DNA of 64,000 bases from NCBI GenBank assembly GCA_034359265.1, contig CP136897.1, forward strand, positions 36,753,501 to 36,817,500, written 5' to 3'. Under the pieces are notes generated by a model, which was given only the letters and a program-made list of their open reading frames with translations, made no database searches and was not told where the DNA came from. Shown here piece after piece: positions 21,587 to 33,793 of the stretch (its first letter is position 1; each line of letters starts with the position of its first letter). Position numbers and translations under genes: made by a program. This DNA comes from Canna indica (taxonomy: Eukaryota; Streptophyta; Magnoliopsida; Zingiberales; Cannaceae).

Positions 21587-21705
21587 CGGTGCGATCATAC
21601 TAGCACTAACGCACCGGATCCCATCAGAACTCCGAAGTTAAGGGTGCTTGGGCGAGAGTAGTACTAGGATGGGTGACCCCTTGGGAAGTCCTCGCGTTGC
21701 ACCTT
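21587..21705 (+). rRNA. 5S: 5S rRNA #52
   Basis: Full length. Variants G1C, C15T, C57G, T95, T109C. Confidence 0.95.
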
Positions 21706-22072
21706 TTTTTTTACTACCTATTTGATTGCACGACGAGATCATTTTTTTTACCAATCTTTCTAACCAAACGTTAAGGACGGACGACATCGTCGCCATAAAA
21801 TTTGGCCGTCGATCGCCCGCGCGGGGTCCGCCGCAACCTCTACGGCCGGCTCGATCGACCAACCGACCCAAAAAATTAAAATTTGTAAATAAACAAGAAA
21901 AATAACATTTCAATTATTATTTTTCATTTAAAACGGGCGTAACTCCGTGCATTATTGTCTGATTTTAGCTTTTCACGTGGCGCTGAAAGGTGCGCAAAGA
22001 GACGAAGAAAATGACCCCCGAACTCTCCCTCGGACGCTCACCCTTATTAGCCGACAATCAAAAGTGCATGAC

Positions 22073-22191
22073 GGGCGCGATCATACTAGCACTAACGCAC
22101 CGGATCCCATCAGAACTCCGAAGTTAAGGGTGCTTGGGCGAGAGTAGTACTAGGATGGGTGACCCCTTGGGAAGTCCTCGCGTTGCACCTT
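22073..22191 (+). rRNA. 5S: 5S rRNA #53
   Basis: Full length. Variants T4C, C15T, C57G, T95, T109C. Confidence 0.95.
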
Positions 22192-22557
22192 TTTTTTTAC
22201 TACCTATTTGATTGCACGACGAGATCATTTTTTTTACCAATCTTTCTAACCAAACGTTAAGGACGGACGACGTCGTCGCCATAAATCTTGGCTGTCGATC
22301 GCCCGCGCGGGGCCCGCCGCAACCTCTACTGCCGGCTCGATCGACCAACCGACCCAAAAAATTAAAATTTGTAAATAAATAAGAAAAATAACATTTCAAT
22401 TATTATTTTTCGTTTGAGACGGGCGTAACTCCGTGCATTATTGTCCGATTTCAGCTTTTCTCGAGGCGCTGAAAGGCACGCGAAGGGACGCAGAAAATGA
22501 CCCCGAGTTGTCCCTCGGACGCTCACCCTTATTAGCCGACAATCAAAAGTGCATGAC

Positions 22558-22676
22558 GGGTGCGATCATACTAGCACTAACGCACCGGATCCCATCAGAA
22601 CTCCGAAGTTAAGGGTGCTTGGGCGAGAGTAGTACTAGGATGGGTGACCCCTTGGGAAGTCCTCGCGTTGCACCTT
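22558..22676 (+). rRNA. 5S: 5S rRNA #54
   Basis: Full length. Variants C15T, C57G, T95, T109C; the simplest form of the local 21-28 kb class. Confidence 0.95.
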
Positions 22677-23042
22677 TTTTTTTACTACCTATTTGATTGC
22701 ACGACGAGATCATTTTTTTTACCAATCTTTCTAACCAAACGTTAAGGACGGACGACGTCGTCGCCATAAATCTTGGCTGTCGATCGCCCGCGCGCGCCCC
22801 GCCGCAACCTCTACTGTCGGCTCGATCGATCAACCGACCTGAAAAATTAAAATTTCTAAATAAATAAGAAAAATAATATTTCAATTATTATTTTTCGTTT
22901 ATAACGGGCGTAACTCCGTGCATTATTGTCCGATTTCAGCTTTTCACGAGGTGCTGAAAGGCACGCGAAGAGACGATGAAAATGACCTCGTGTTGTCCCT
23001 CGGACGCTCACCCTTATTAGCCGACGATCAAAAGTGCATGAC

Positions 23043-23161
23043 GGGTGCGATCATACTAGCACTAACGCTCCGGATCCCATCAGAACTCCGAAGTTAAGCG
23101 TGCTTGCGCGAGAGTGGTACTAGGATGGGTGAGCCCTTGGGAAGTCCTCGCGTTGCACCTT
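23043..23161 (+). rRNA. 5S: 5S rRNA #55
   Basis: Full length. Variants C15T, A27T, G65C, A74G, C91G (box C end GTGAGC), T95, T109C. Confidence 0.94.
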
Positions 23162-23528
23162 TTTTTTTAATACCTATTTGATTGCACGACGAGATCATTT
23201 TTTTTACCAATCTTTCTAACCAAACGTTAAGGACGGACGACATCGTCGCCATAAAATTTGGCTGTCGATCGCCCGCGCGGGGCCCGCCGCAACCTCTACG
23301 GCCAGTTCGATCGACCAATCGACCCGAAAAATTAAAATTTGTAAATAAATAAGAAAAATAAAATTTCAATTATTATTTTTCATTTAAAACGGGCGTAACT
23401 CCGTGCATTATTGTCCGATTTCAGCTTTTCACGTGGTGCTCAAAGGCGCGCAAAGAGACACAGAAAATGACCCCCGAACTCTCCCTCGGACGCTCACCCT
23501 TATTAGCCGACGATCAGAAGTGCATATC

Positions 23529-23647
23529 GGGTGTGATCATACCAGCACTAACGCACCGGATCCCATCAGAACTCCGAAGTTAAGGGTGCTTGGGCGAGAG
23601 TAGTACTAGGATGGGTGACCCCTTGGGAAGTCCTCGCGTTGCACCTT
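23529..23647 (+). rRNA. 5S: 5S rRNA #56
   Basis: Full length. Variants C6T, C57G, T95, T109C. Confidence 0.95.
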
Positions 23648-24014
23648 TTTTTTTAATACCTATTTGATTGCCCGACGAGATCATTTTTTTTACCAATCTT
23701 TCTAACCAAATGTTAAGGACGGACGACATCGTCGCCATAAAATTTGTCTGTCGATCGCCCGCGCGGGGCCCGCCGCAACCTCTACGGCCAGTTCGATCGA
23801 CCAATCGACCCGAAAAATTAAAATTTGTAAATAAATAAGAAAAATAAAATTTCAATTATTATTTTTCGTTTAAAACGGGCGTAACTCCGTGCATTATTGT
23901 CCGATTTCAGCTTTTCACGTGGTGCTGAAAGGCGCGCAAAGAGACACAGAAAATGACCCCCGAACTCTCCCTCGGACGCTCACCCTTATTAGCCGACGAT
24001 CAGAAGTGCATATC

Positions 24015-24133
24015 GGGTGTGATCATACCAGCACTAACGCACCGGATCCCATCAAAACTCCGAAGTTAAGCGTGCTTGGGCGAGAGTAGTACTAGGATTG
24101 GTGACCCCCTGGGAAGTCCTCGTGTTGCACCTT
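24015..24133 (+). rRNA. 5S: 5S rRNA #57
   Basis: Full length. Variants C6T, G41A, G85T (box C GGATTGG). T run reads CCTTGTTTTTT. Confidence 0.95.
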
Positions 24134-24499
24134 GTTTTTTACTACCTATTTGATTGCACGACGAGATCATTTTTTTTACCAATCTTTCTAACCAAACGTT
24201 AAGGACGGACGATGTCGTCGCCATAAATCTTGGCTATCGATCGCCCGCGCGGGGCCCGCCGCAACCTCTACTGCAGGCTCGATCGACCAACCGACCCGAA
24301 AAATGAAAATTTGTAAATAAATAAGAAAAATAACATTTCAATTATTATTTTTCGTTTAAAACGGGCGTAACTCCGTGCATTATTGTCCGATTTCAGCTTT
24401 TCACGTGGCGCTGAAAGGCGCGCGAAGGGACGAAGAAAATGACCCTGAGCTGTCCCTCGGACGCTCACCCTTATTAGCCGACGATCAGAAGTGCATGAT

Positions 24500-24618
24500 G
24501 GGTGCGATCATAGCAGCACTAACGCACCGGATCCCTTCAAAAATCCGAAGTTAAGCGTGCTTGGGCGAGAGTAGTACTAGGATGGGTGACCCCCTGGGAA
24601 GTCCTCGTGTTGCACCTA
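24500..24618 (+). rRNA. 5S: 5S rRNA #58
   Basis: Full length. Variants C14G, A37T, G41A, C44A; T at -1. Sister of #48, 4,851 bp downstream. Confidence 0.95.
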
Positions 24619-24983
24619 TTTTTTTACTACCTATTTGATTCCACGACGAGATCATTTTTTTTACCGATCTTTCGAACCAAACGTTAAGGACGGACGACGT
24701 CGTCGCCATAAAATTTGGCTATCGATGGCCCGCGCGGGGCCCGCCGCAACCTCTACGGCCGGCTCGATCGACTAACCGACCCGAAAAATTAAAATTTGAA
24801 AATAAATAAGTAAAATAACATTTAATTATTATTTTTCATTTAAAACGGGCATAAGTCCGTGCATTACTGTCCGATTTTAGCTTTTCACGTGGCGCTGAAA
24901 GGCGCGCGAAGAGACGAAGAAAATGACCCCCGAACTCTCCATCGGACGCTCACCTAATTAGCCGACGATCAGAAGTGCATATC

Positions 24984-25102
24984 GAGTGCGATCATACCAG
25001 CACTAACGCACCGGATCCCATGAGAACTCCGAAGTTAAGCGTGCATGGGCGAGAGTAGTACTAGGATGTGTGACCCCATGGGAAGTCCTCGTGTTGCACC
25101 TT
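24984..25102 (+). rRNA. 5S: 5S rRNA #59
   Basis: Full length. Variants G2A, C39G, T62A, G86T, C95A. TATA-like motif TAATTA, as in #40. Confidence 0.94.
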
Positions 25103-25468
25103 TTTTTTTACTACCTATTTGATTGCGCGACGAGATCATTTTTTTTACCAATCTTTCTAACCAAACGTTAAGAACGGACGACGTCGTCGCAATAAATCTT
25201 GGCTGTCGATCGCCCGCGCGGGGCCCGCCGCAACCTCTACTGCTGGCTCGATCGACTAACCGACCCGAAAAATTAAAATTTGTAAATAAATAAGAAAAAT
25301 AACATTTCAATTATTATTTTTCGTTTAAAACTGGCGTAACTCCGTGCATTATTGTCCGATTTCAGCTTTTCACGAGGCGCTGAAAGGCACGCGAAGAGAC
25401 GAAGAAAATGACCCCGAGTTGTCCCTCGGACGCTCACCCATATTAGCCGACGATCAAAACTGCATGAC

Positions 25469-25587
25469 GGGTGCGATCATACTAGCACTAACGCACCGGA
25501 TCCCATCAGAACTCCGAAGTTTAGGGTGCTTGGGCGAGAGTAGTACTAGGATGGGTGACCCCTCGGGAAGTCCTCGCGTTGCACCTT
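25469..25587 (+). rRNA. 5S: 5S rRNA #60
   Basis: Full length. Variants C15T, A54T, C57G, T95, T96C, T109C; box A is hit twice. Confidence 0.94.
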
Positions 25588-25954
25588 TTTTTTTACTACC
25601 TATTTGATTGCACGACGAGATCATTTTTTTTACCAATCTTTCTAACCAAACGTTAAGGACGGACGACGTCGTCGCCATAAATCTTGGCTGTCGATCGCCC
25701 GCGCGGGGCCCGCCGCAACCTCTACGGCGGGCTCGATCGACCAACCGACCCGAAAAATTAAAATTTGTAAATAAAAAAGAAAAATAACATTTCAATTATT
25801 ATTTTTCATTTAAAACGGGCGTAACTCCGTGCATTATTGTCCGATTTCAGCTTTTCACGTGGCGCTGAAAGGCGCGCAAAGAGACGAAGAAAATGACCCC
25901 TGAACTCTCCCTCGGAGGCTCACCCTTATTAGCCGACGATCAGAAGTGCATATC

Positions 25955-26073
25955 GGGTGTGATAATACCAGCACTAACGCACCGGATCCCATCAGAACTC
26001 CGAAGTTAAGGGTGCTTGGGCGAGAGTAGTACTAGGATGGGTGACCCCTTGGGAAGTCCTCGCGTTGCACCTT
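25955..26073 (+). rRNA. 5S: 5S rRNA #61
   Basis: Full length. Variants C6T, C10A, C57G, T95, T109C. Confidence 0.95.
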
Positions 26074-26439
26074 TTTTTTTACTACCTATTTGATTGCACG
26101 ACGAGATCATTTTTTTTACCAATCTTTCTAACCAAACGTTAAGGACGGACGACGTCGTCGCCATAAATCTTGGGTGTCGATCGCCCGCGCGGGGCCCGCC
26201 AAAACCTCTACTGCCGGCTCGATCGACCAACCGACCCGAAGAATTAAAATTTGTAAATAAATAAGAAAAATAACATTTCAATTATTATTTTTCGTTTAAA
26301 ACGGGCGTAACTCCGTGCATTATTGTCCGATTTCAGCTTTTCTCGTGGCGCTGAAAGGCACGCGAACAGACGAAGAAAATGACCCTGAGCTGTCCCTCGG
26401 ACGCTCACCCTTATTAGCCGATGATCAGAAGTGCATGAT

Positions 26440-26558
26440 GGGTGCGATCATAGCAGCACTAACGCACCGGATCCCATCAACACTCCGAAGTTAAGCGTGC
26501 TTGAGCGAGAGTAGTACTAGGATGGGTGACCCCCTGGGAAGTCCTCGTGTTGCACCTT
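26440..26558 (+). rRNA. 5S: 5S rRNA #62
   Basis: Full length. Variants C14G, G41A, A42C, G65A; T at -1. Its spacer has the 11-bp GC-block deletion (474-bp unit). Confidence 0.95.
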
Positions 26559-26913
26559 TTTTTTTAATACCAATTTGATTGCACGACGAGATCATTTTTT
26601 TTACCAATCTCTCTAACCAAACGTTAAGGACGGACGACGTCGTCGCCATAAAATTTGGCTGTCGATCGCCCGCCGCAACCTCCACGGCCGGCTCGATCGA
26701 CCAACCGACCCGAAAAATTAAAATTTGTAAACAAATAAAAAAAATAACATTTCAATTATTATTTCTCGTTTAAAACGGGTGTAACTCCGTGTATTATTGT
26801 CCGATTTTAGCTTTTCACGTGGCGCTGAAAGGCACGGGAAGTGTTGAAGAAAATGACCCCGAGTTGTCCCTCGGACGCTCACCCATATTAGCCGACGATC
26901 AAAAGTGCATGAC

Positions 26914-27032
26914 GGGTGCGATCATACTAGCACTAACGCACCGGATCCTATCAGAACTCCGAAGTTAAGGGTGCTTGGGCGAGAGTAGTACTAGGATGGG
27001 TGACCCCTCGGGAAGTCCTCGCGTTGCACCTT
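26914..27032 (+). rRNA. 5S: 5S rRNA #63
   Basis: Full length. Variants C15T, C36T, C57G, T95, T96C, T109C. Confidence 0.95.
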
Positions 27033-27398
27033 TTTTTTTACTACCTATTTGATTGCACGACGAGATCATTTTTTTTACCAATCTTTCTAACCAAACGTTA
27101 AGGACGGACGACGTCGTCGCCATAAATCTTGGCCGTCGATCGCCCGCGCGGGGCCCGCCGCAACCTCTACTGCATGCTCGATCGACCAACCGACCCGAAA
27201 AATTAAAATTTGTAAATAAATAAGAAAAATAACATTTCAATTATTATTTTTCGTTTAAAACGGGCGTAACTCCGTGCATTATTGTCCGATTTCAGCTTTT
27301 CACGAGGCGCTGAAAGGCACGCGAAGAGACGAAGAAAATGACCCCGAGTTGTCCCTCGGACGCTCACCCTAATTAGCCGACGATCAAAAGTGCATGAC

Positions 27399-27517
27399 GG
27401 GTGCGATCATACTAGCACTAACGCTCAGAATCCCATCAGAACTCCGAAGTTAAGCGTGCTTGCGCGAGAGTGGTACTAGGATGGGTGACCCCTCGGGAAG
27501 TCCTCGCGTTGCACCTT
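27399..27517 (+). rRNA. 5S: 5S rRNA #64
   Basis: Full length. Variants C15T, A27T, C29A, G31A, G65C, A74G, T95, T96C, T109C. The left edge of the 8.3-kb duplication falls in its spacer. Confidence 0.94.
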
Positions 27518-27884
27518 TTTTTTTACTACCTATTTCATTGCACGACGAGATCATTTTTTTTACCAATCTTTCTAACCAAACGTTAAGGACGGACGCCATC
27601 GTCGCCATAAAATTTAGCTGTCGATCGCCCGCGCGGGGCCTGCCGCAACCTCTACGGCGGGCTCGATCGACCAACCGACCCGAAAAATTAAGATTTGTAA
27701 ATAAATAAGAAAAATAACATTTCAATTATTATTTTTCATTTAAAACGGGCGTAACTCCGTGCATTATTGTCCGATTTCAGCTTTTCACGTGGCGCTGAAA
27801 GGCGCGCAAAGAGACGAAGAAAATGACCCCTGAACTCTCCCTCGGAGGCTCACCCTTATTAGCCGACGATCAGAAGTGCATATC

Positions 27885-28003
27885 GGGTGTGATCATACCA
27901 GCACTAACGCACCGGATCCCATCAGAACTCCGAAGTTAAGGGTGCTTGGGCGAGAGTAGTACTAGGATGGGTGACCCCTTGGGAAGTCCTCGCGTTGCAC
28001 CTT
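27885..28003 (+). rRNA. 5S: 5S rRNA #65
   Basis: Full length. Variants C6T, C57G, T95, T109C. Paired with #94, 13,960 bp downstream. Confidence 0.95.
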
Positions 28004-28369
28004 TTTTTTTACTACCTATTTGATTGCACGACGAGATCATTTTTTTTACCAATCTTTTTAACCAAACGTTATGGACGGACGACGTCGTCGCCATAAATCT
28101 TGGGTGTCGATCGCCCGCGCGGGGCCCGCCGCAACCTCTACTGCCGGCTCGATCGACCAACCGACCCGAAGAATTAAAATTTGTAAATAAATAAGAAAAA
28201 TAACATTTCAATTATTATTTTTCGTTTAAAACGGGCGTAACTCCGTGCATTATTGTCCGATTTCAGCTTTTCACGTGGCGCTGAAAGGCGCGCGAACAGA
28301 CGAAGAAAATGACCCTGAGCTGTCCCTCGGACGCTCACCCTTATTAGCCGACTATCAGAAGTGCATGAT

Positions 28370-28488
28370 GGGTGCGATCATAGCAGCACTAACGCACCGG
28401 ATCCCATCAAAACTCCGAAGTTAAGCGTGCTTGGGCGAGAGTAGTACTAGGATTGGTGACCCCCTGGGAAGTCCTCGTGTTGCACCTT
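28370..28488 (+). rRNA. 5S: 5S rRNA #66
   Basis: Full length. Variants C14G, G41A, G85T (box C GGATTGG); T at -1. Paired with #95. Confidence 0.95.
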
Positions 28489-28855
28489 TTTTTTTACTAC
28501 CTATTTGATTGCACGACGAGATCATTTTTTTTACCAATCTTTCTAACCAAACGTTAAGGACGGACGACGTCGTCGCCATAAAATTTATCTGTCGATCGCC
28601 CGCGCGGGGCCCTACGCAACCTCTACGGCCGGCTCGATCGAACAACCGACCCGAAAAATTAAAATTTGTAAACAAATAAGAAAAATAACATTTCAATTAT
28701 TATTGCTCGTTTAAAACGGGCGTAACTCCGTGCATTATTGTCCGATTTTAGCTTTTCACGTGGCGCTGAAAGGCACGGGAAGAGACGAAGAAAATGACCC
28801 CCGAACTCTCCCTCGGACGCTCACCCTTATTAGCCGACGTTCAGAAGTGCATATC

Positions 28856-28974
28856 GAGTGCGATCATACCAGCACTAACGCACCGGATCCCATCAGAACT
28901 CCAAAGTTAAGCGTGCATGGGCGAGAGTAGTACTAGGATATGTGACCCCTTGGGAAGTCCTTGTGTTGCACCTT
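28856..28974 (+). rRNA. 5S: 5S rRNA #67
   Basis: Full length. Variants G2A, G48A, T62A, G85A, G86T (box C GGATATG), T95, C107T. Paired with #96. Confidence 0.94.
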
Positions 28975-29340
28975 TTTTTTTACTACCTATTTAATTGCAC
29001 GACGAGATCATTTTTTTTACCAATCTTTCTAACCAAACGTTAAGGACGGACGACATCGTCGCCATAAAATTTGGCTATCGATCGCCCGCGCGGGGCCCGC
29101 CGCAACCTCTACGGCCGGCTAGATCGACCAATCGACCCAAAAAATTAAAATTTGTAAACAAATAAGATAAATAACATTTCAATTATTATTTTTCGTTTAA
29201 AATGGGCGTAACTCCGTGCATTATTGTCCGATTTTAGCTTTTCACGTGGCGCTGAAAGGCGCGCGAAGAGACGAAGAAAATGACCTTGAGTTGTCCCTCG
29301 GACGCTCACCCTTATTAGCCGACGATCAGAAGTGCATATC

Positions 29341-29459
29341 GGGTGCGATCATACCAGCACTAACGCACCTGATCCCATCAGTACTCAGAAGTTAAGCGTG
29401 CTTGGGCGAGAGTAGTACTAGGATGGGTGACCCCCTGGGATGTCCTCGTGTTGCACCTT
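29341..29459 (+). rRNA. 5S: 5S rRNA #68
   Basis: Full length. Variants G30T, A42T, C47A, A101T. Boxes A and C intact. Paired with #97. Confidence 0.95.
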
Positions 29460-29825
29460 TTTTTTTACTACCTATTTGATTGCACGACGAGATCATTTTT
29501 TTTACCAATCTTTCTAACCAAACGTTAAGGACGGACGACGTCGTCGCCATAAAATTTGGCTGTCGATCGCCCGCGCGGGGCCCGCCGCAACCTCTAAGGC
29601 CGGCTCGATCGACCAACTGACCCGAAAAATTAAAATTTGTAAACAAATAAGATAAATAACATTTCAATTATTATTTTTCGTTTAAAACGGGCGTAACTCC
29701 GTGCATTATTGTCCGATTTTAGCTTTTCACGTGGCAATGAAAGGCGCGCGAAGAGACGAAGAAAATGACCTTGAGTTGTCCCTCGGACGCTCACCCTTAT
29801 TAGCCGACGATGAGAAGTGCATATC
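29460..29825 (+). repeat. Representative intergenic spacer (366 bp)
   Basis: This spacer stands for the roughly 366-bp spacers that separate nearly all full units. In order it holds the T-run terminator (29458-29466), a second T run (29496-29503), a perfect 12-bp palindrome GACGACGTCGTC (29534-29545), a GC-rich block around 29565-29615, an AT-rich block around 29625-29695, a conserved segment with CACGTGGC near 29730, and the TTATTA motif (29797-29802) of the next gene. No RNA gene or credible protein gene lies in it. Reading frames in it are artefacts of tandem homogenisation. Confidence 0.9.
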
Positions 29826-29944
29826 GGGTGCGATCATACCAGCACTAACGCACCGGATCCCATCAGTAATCCGAAGTTAAGCGTGCTTGGGCGAGAGTAG
29901 TACTAGGATGGGTGAACCCCTGGGAAGTCCTCGTGTTGCACCTT
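29826..29944 (+). rRNA. 5S: 5S rRNA #69
   Basis: Full length. Variants A42T, C44A, C91A (box C end GTGAAC). Paired with #99. Confidence 0.95.
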
Positions 29945-30311
29945 TTTTTTTACTACCTATTTGATTGCACGACGAGATCATTTTTTTTACCAATCTTTCT
30001 AACCAAACGTTAAGGACGGACGACGTCGTCGCCATAAAATTTGGCTGTCGATCGCCCGCGCGGGGCCCGCCGCAACCTCTACGGCCGGCTTGATCGACCG
30101 ACCGACCCGAAAAATTAAAATTTGTAAATAAATAAGAAAAATAACATTTCAATTATTATTTTTCATTTAAAACGGGCATAACCCCGTGCATTATTGTCCG
30201 ATTTTAGCTTTTCACGTGGCGCTGAAAGGCGCGTGAAGAGACGAAGAAGATGACCCCCGAACTCTCCCTCGGTCGCTCACCCTTATTAGACGACGATCAG
30301 AAGTGCATATT

Positions 30312-30430
30312 GAGTGCGATCATAGCAGCACTAATGCACCGGATCCCATCAGAACTTCGAAGTTAAGCGTTCTTGGGCGAGAGTAGTACTAGGATGGGTG
30401 ACCCTCCCGGAAGTCCTCGTGTTGAACTTG
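30312..30430 (+). rRNA. 5S: 5S rRNA #70, divergent
   Basis: Full length. Variants G2A, C14G, C24T, C46T, G60T, C94T, T96C, G97C, C114A, C117T; T at -1. Its spacer lost about 26 bp of the AT block and 11 bp of the GC block (447-bp unit). Paired with #100. Confidence 0.92.
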
Positions 30431-30758
30431 TTTTTTTACTACCTATTTGATTGCACGACGAGATCATTTTTTTACCAATCTTTCTAACCAAACATTAAGG
30501 ACGGACGACGTCGTCGCCATAAAATTTGGCTGTCGATCGCCCGCCGCAACCTCTACGTCCGGCTCGATCGACCAACCGACCCGAAAAATAACATTTCAAT
30601 TATTATTTTTCGTTTAAACCGTGCGTAACTCCGTGAATTATTGTTCAATTTCAGCTTTTCACGTGGCGCTGAAAGTCGCGCGAAGAGACTAAGAAAATGA
30701 CCCCCGAACTCTCCCTCGGATGCTCACCCTTATTAGCGGACGATCAGAAGTGCATATC

Positions 30759-30877
30759 GGGTGCGATCATACCAGCACTAACGCACTGGATCCCATCAGA
30801 ACTCCGAAGTTAAGCGTGCTTGGGCGAGAGTAGTACTAGGATGGGTGACCCCCTGGGATGTCCTCGCGTTGCACCTT
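30759..30877 (+). rRNA. 5S: 5S rRNA #71
   Basis: Full length. Variants C29T, A101T, T109C, among the least divergent. Paired with #101. Confidence 0.95.
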
Positions 30878-31243
30878 TTTTTTTACTACCTATTTGATTG
30901 CACGACGAGATCATTTTTTTTACCAATCTTTCTAACCAAACGTTAAGGACGGACGACGTCGTCGCCATAAATCTTGGCTGTCGATGGCCCGTGCGGGGCC
31001 CGCCGCAACCTCTACGGCTGGCTTGATCGACCAACCGACCCGAAAAATTAAAAATTTTTATTAAATAAGAAAAATAACATTTCAATTATTATTTTTCGTT
31101 TAAAACGGGCGTAACTCCGTGCATTATTGTCCGATTTTAGCTTTTCACGTGGCACTGAAAGGCGCGAGAAGAGACGAAGAAAATGACCCCGAGCTGTCCC
31201 TCGGACGCTGACCCTTATTAGCCGACGATCAGAATTGCATGAT

Positions 31244-31362
31244 GGGTGCGATCATACCAGCACTAACGCACCGGATCCCATCAAAACTTCGAACTTAAGC
31301 GTGCTTGATCGAGAGTAGTACTAGGATGGGTGACCCCCTGGGAAGTCCTCGTGTTGCACCTT
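31244..31362 (+). rRNA. 5S: 5S rRNA #72
   Basis: Full length. Variants G41A, C46T, G51C, G65A, G66T (TTGATCG); T at -1. Paired with #102. Confidence 0.94.
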
Positions 31363-31727
31363 TTTTTTTACTACCTATTTGATTGCACGACGAGATCATT
31401 TTTTTACCAATCTTTCTAAGCAAACGTTGAGGACGGACGGCGTCGTCGCCATAAAATTTGGCTGTCGTTCGCCCGCGCGGGGCCCGCCGCAACCTCTACG
31501 GCCGGCTCGGTCGACCTACCGACCCGAAAAATTAAAATTTGTAAATAAATAAGAAAAATAACATTTCAATTATTATTTTTCGTTTAAAACGGGCGTAACT
31601 ACGTGCATTATTGTTCGATTTTAGCTTTACACGTGGCGCTGAAAGGCGCGCGAAGAGACGAAGAAAATGACCCCGAGCTGTCCCTCGGACGCTGACCCTT
31701 ATTAGCCGATGATCAGAATTGCATGAC

Positions 31728-31846
31728 GGGTGCGATCATACCAGCACTAACGCACCGGATCCCATCAAAACTTCGAACTTAAGCGTGCTTGATCGAGAGT
31801 AGTACTAGGATGGGTGACCCCCTGGGAAGTCCTTGTGTTGCACCGA
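31728..31846 (+). rRNA. 5S: 5S rRNA #73
   Basis: Full length. Variants G41A, C46T, G51C, G65A, G66T, C107T, and GA before the T run (CACCGATTTTTTT), so the read-out 3' end may differ. Spacer has an extra TAC (ACTACCAATC). Paired with #103. Confidence 0.94.
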
Positions 31847-32215
31847 TTTTTTTACTACCTATTTGATTGCACGACGAGATCATTTTTTTTACTACCAATC
31901 TTTCTAACCAATCGTTAAGGACGGACGACGTCGTCGCCATAAAATTTGGCTGTCCGTCGCCCGCGCAGGGCCAATCGCAACCTCTACGGCCTGCTCGATC
32001 GACCAACCGACCCGAAAAATTAAAATTTGTAAATAAATAAGAAAAATGACATTTCAATTATTATTTTTCGTTTAAAACGGGCGTAACTACGTGCATTATT
32101 GTCCGATTCCAGCTTTTCACGTGGCGCTGAAACGCGCGCGAAGAGACGAAGAAAATGACCCCGAGTTGTCCCTCGGACGCTCACCCTTATTAGCCGACGA
32201 TCAGAAGTGCATGAC

Positions 32216-32334
32216 GGGTGCGATCATACTAGCACTAACGCACCGGATCCCATTAGAACTCCGAAGTTAAGCGTGCTTGCGCGAGAGTGGTACTAGGATG
32301 GGTGACCCCTTCGGAAGTCCTCGTGTTGCACCTT
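32216..32334 (+). rRNA. 5S: 5S rRNA #74
   Basis: Full length. Variants C15T, C39T, G65C, A74G, T95, G97C. Paired with #104. Confidence 0.95.
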
Positions 32335-32700
32335 TTTTTTTACTACCTATTTGATTGCTCGATGAGATCATTTTTTTTACCAATCTTTCTAACCAAACGT
32401 TAAGGACGGACGACGTCGTCGCCATAAAATTTGGCTGTCGATCGCCCGCGCGGGGCCCGCCGCAACCTGTACAGCCGGCTCGATCGACCAACCGACCCAA
32501 AAAATTTAAATTTGTAAATAAATAAGAAAAATGACATTTCAATTATTATTTTTCGTTTAAAACGGGCGTAACTCCGTGCATTATTGTCCGATTCCAGCTT
32601 TTCACGTGGCGCTGAAACGCGCGCGAAGAGACGAAGAAAATGACCCCGAGTTGTCCCTCGAATGCTCACCCTTATTAGCCGACGATCAGAAGTGCATGAC

Positions 32701-32819
32701 GGGTGCGATCATACTAGCACTAACGCACCGGATCCCATCAGAACTCCGAAGTTAAGCGTGCTTGCGCGAGAGTGGTACTAGGATGGGTGACCCCTTCGGA
32801 AGTCCTCGTGTTGCACCTT
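32701..32819 (+). rRNA. 5S: 5S rRNA #75
   Basis: Full length. Variants C15T, G65C, A74G, T95, G97C. This is the extra unit that the other 8.3-kb copy lacks; nearly identical to the units on both sides. Confidence 0.95.
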
Positions 32820-33185
32820 TTTTTTTACTACCTATTTGATTGCTCGATGAGATCATTTTTTTTACCAATCTTTCTAACCAAACGTTAAGGACGGACGACG
32901 TCGTCGCCATAAAATTTGGCTGTCGATCGCCCGCGCGGGGCCCGCCGCAACCTGTACAGCCGGCTCGATCGACCAACCGACCCAAAAAATTAAAATTTGT
33001 AAATAAATAAGAAAAATGACATTTCAATTATTATTTTTCGTTTAAAACGGGCGTAACTCCGTGCATTATTGTCCGATTCCAGCTTTTCACGTGGCGCTGA
33101 AACGCGCGCGAAGAGACGAAGAAAATGACCCCGAGTTGTCCCTCGAATGCTCACCCTTATTAGCCGACGATCAGAAGTGCATGAC

Positions 33186-33304
33186 GGGTGCGATCATACT
33201 AGCACTAACGCACCGGATCCCATCAGAACTCCGAAGTTAAGCGTGCTTGCGCGAGAGTGGTACTAGGATGGGTGACCCCTTCGGAAGTCCTCGTGTTGCA
33301 CCTT
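33186..33304 (+). rRNA. 5S: 5S rRNA #76
   Basis: Full length; same variants as #75. Paired with #105. Confidence 0.95.
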
Positions 33305-33670
33305 TTTTTTTACTACCTATTTGATTGCACGACGAGATCTTTTTTTTTACCATTCTTTCTAACCAAACGTTAAGGACGGACGACGTCGTCGCCATAAAAT
33401 TTGGCTGTCGATCGCCCGCGCGGGGCCCGCCGCAACCTCTACGGCCGGCTCGATCGACCAACCGACCCGAAAAATTAAAATTTGTAAATAAATAAGAACA
33501 ATAATATTTCAATATTATTTTTCGTTTAAAACGGGTGTAACTCCGTGCATTATTGTCCGATTTCAGCTTTTCACGTGGCGCTGAAAGGCGCGCAAAGAGA
33601 CAAAGAAAATGACCCCCGAACTCTCCCTCAGATGCTCACCCATATTAGGCGACGATCGGAAGTGCATATT

Positions 33671-33793
33671 GGGTGTGATCATACCAGCACTAACGCATCT
33701 GATCCCATCAGAACTTCGAAGTTAAGCGTGCTTGGGCGAGAGTAGTACTAGGATGGGTGACCCCCTAGGAAGTCCTCCCTCGCATTGCATCTT
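33671..33793 (+). rRNA. 5S: 5S rRNA #77, 4-nt insertion
   Basis: A 4-nt insertion near position 106 gives TCCTCCCTCGC. Also C6T, C28T, G30T, C46T, G97A, T109C, G110A, C116T; T at -1. The insertion would disturb the 3' arm of the RNA. Paired with #106. Confidence 0.93.
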
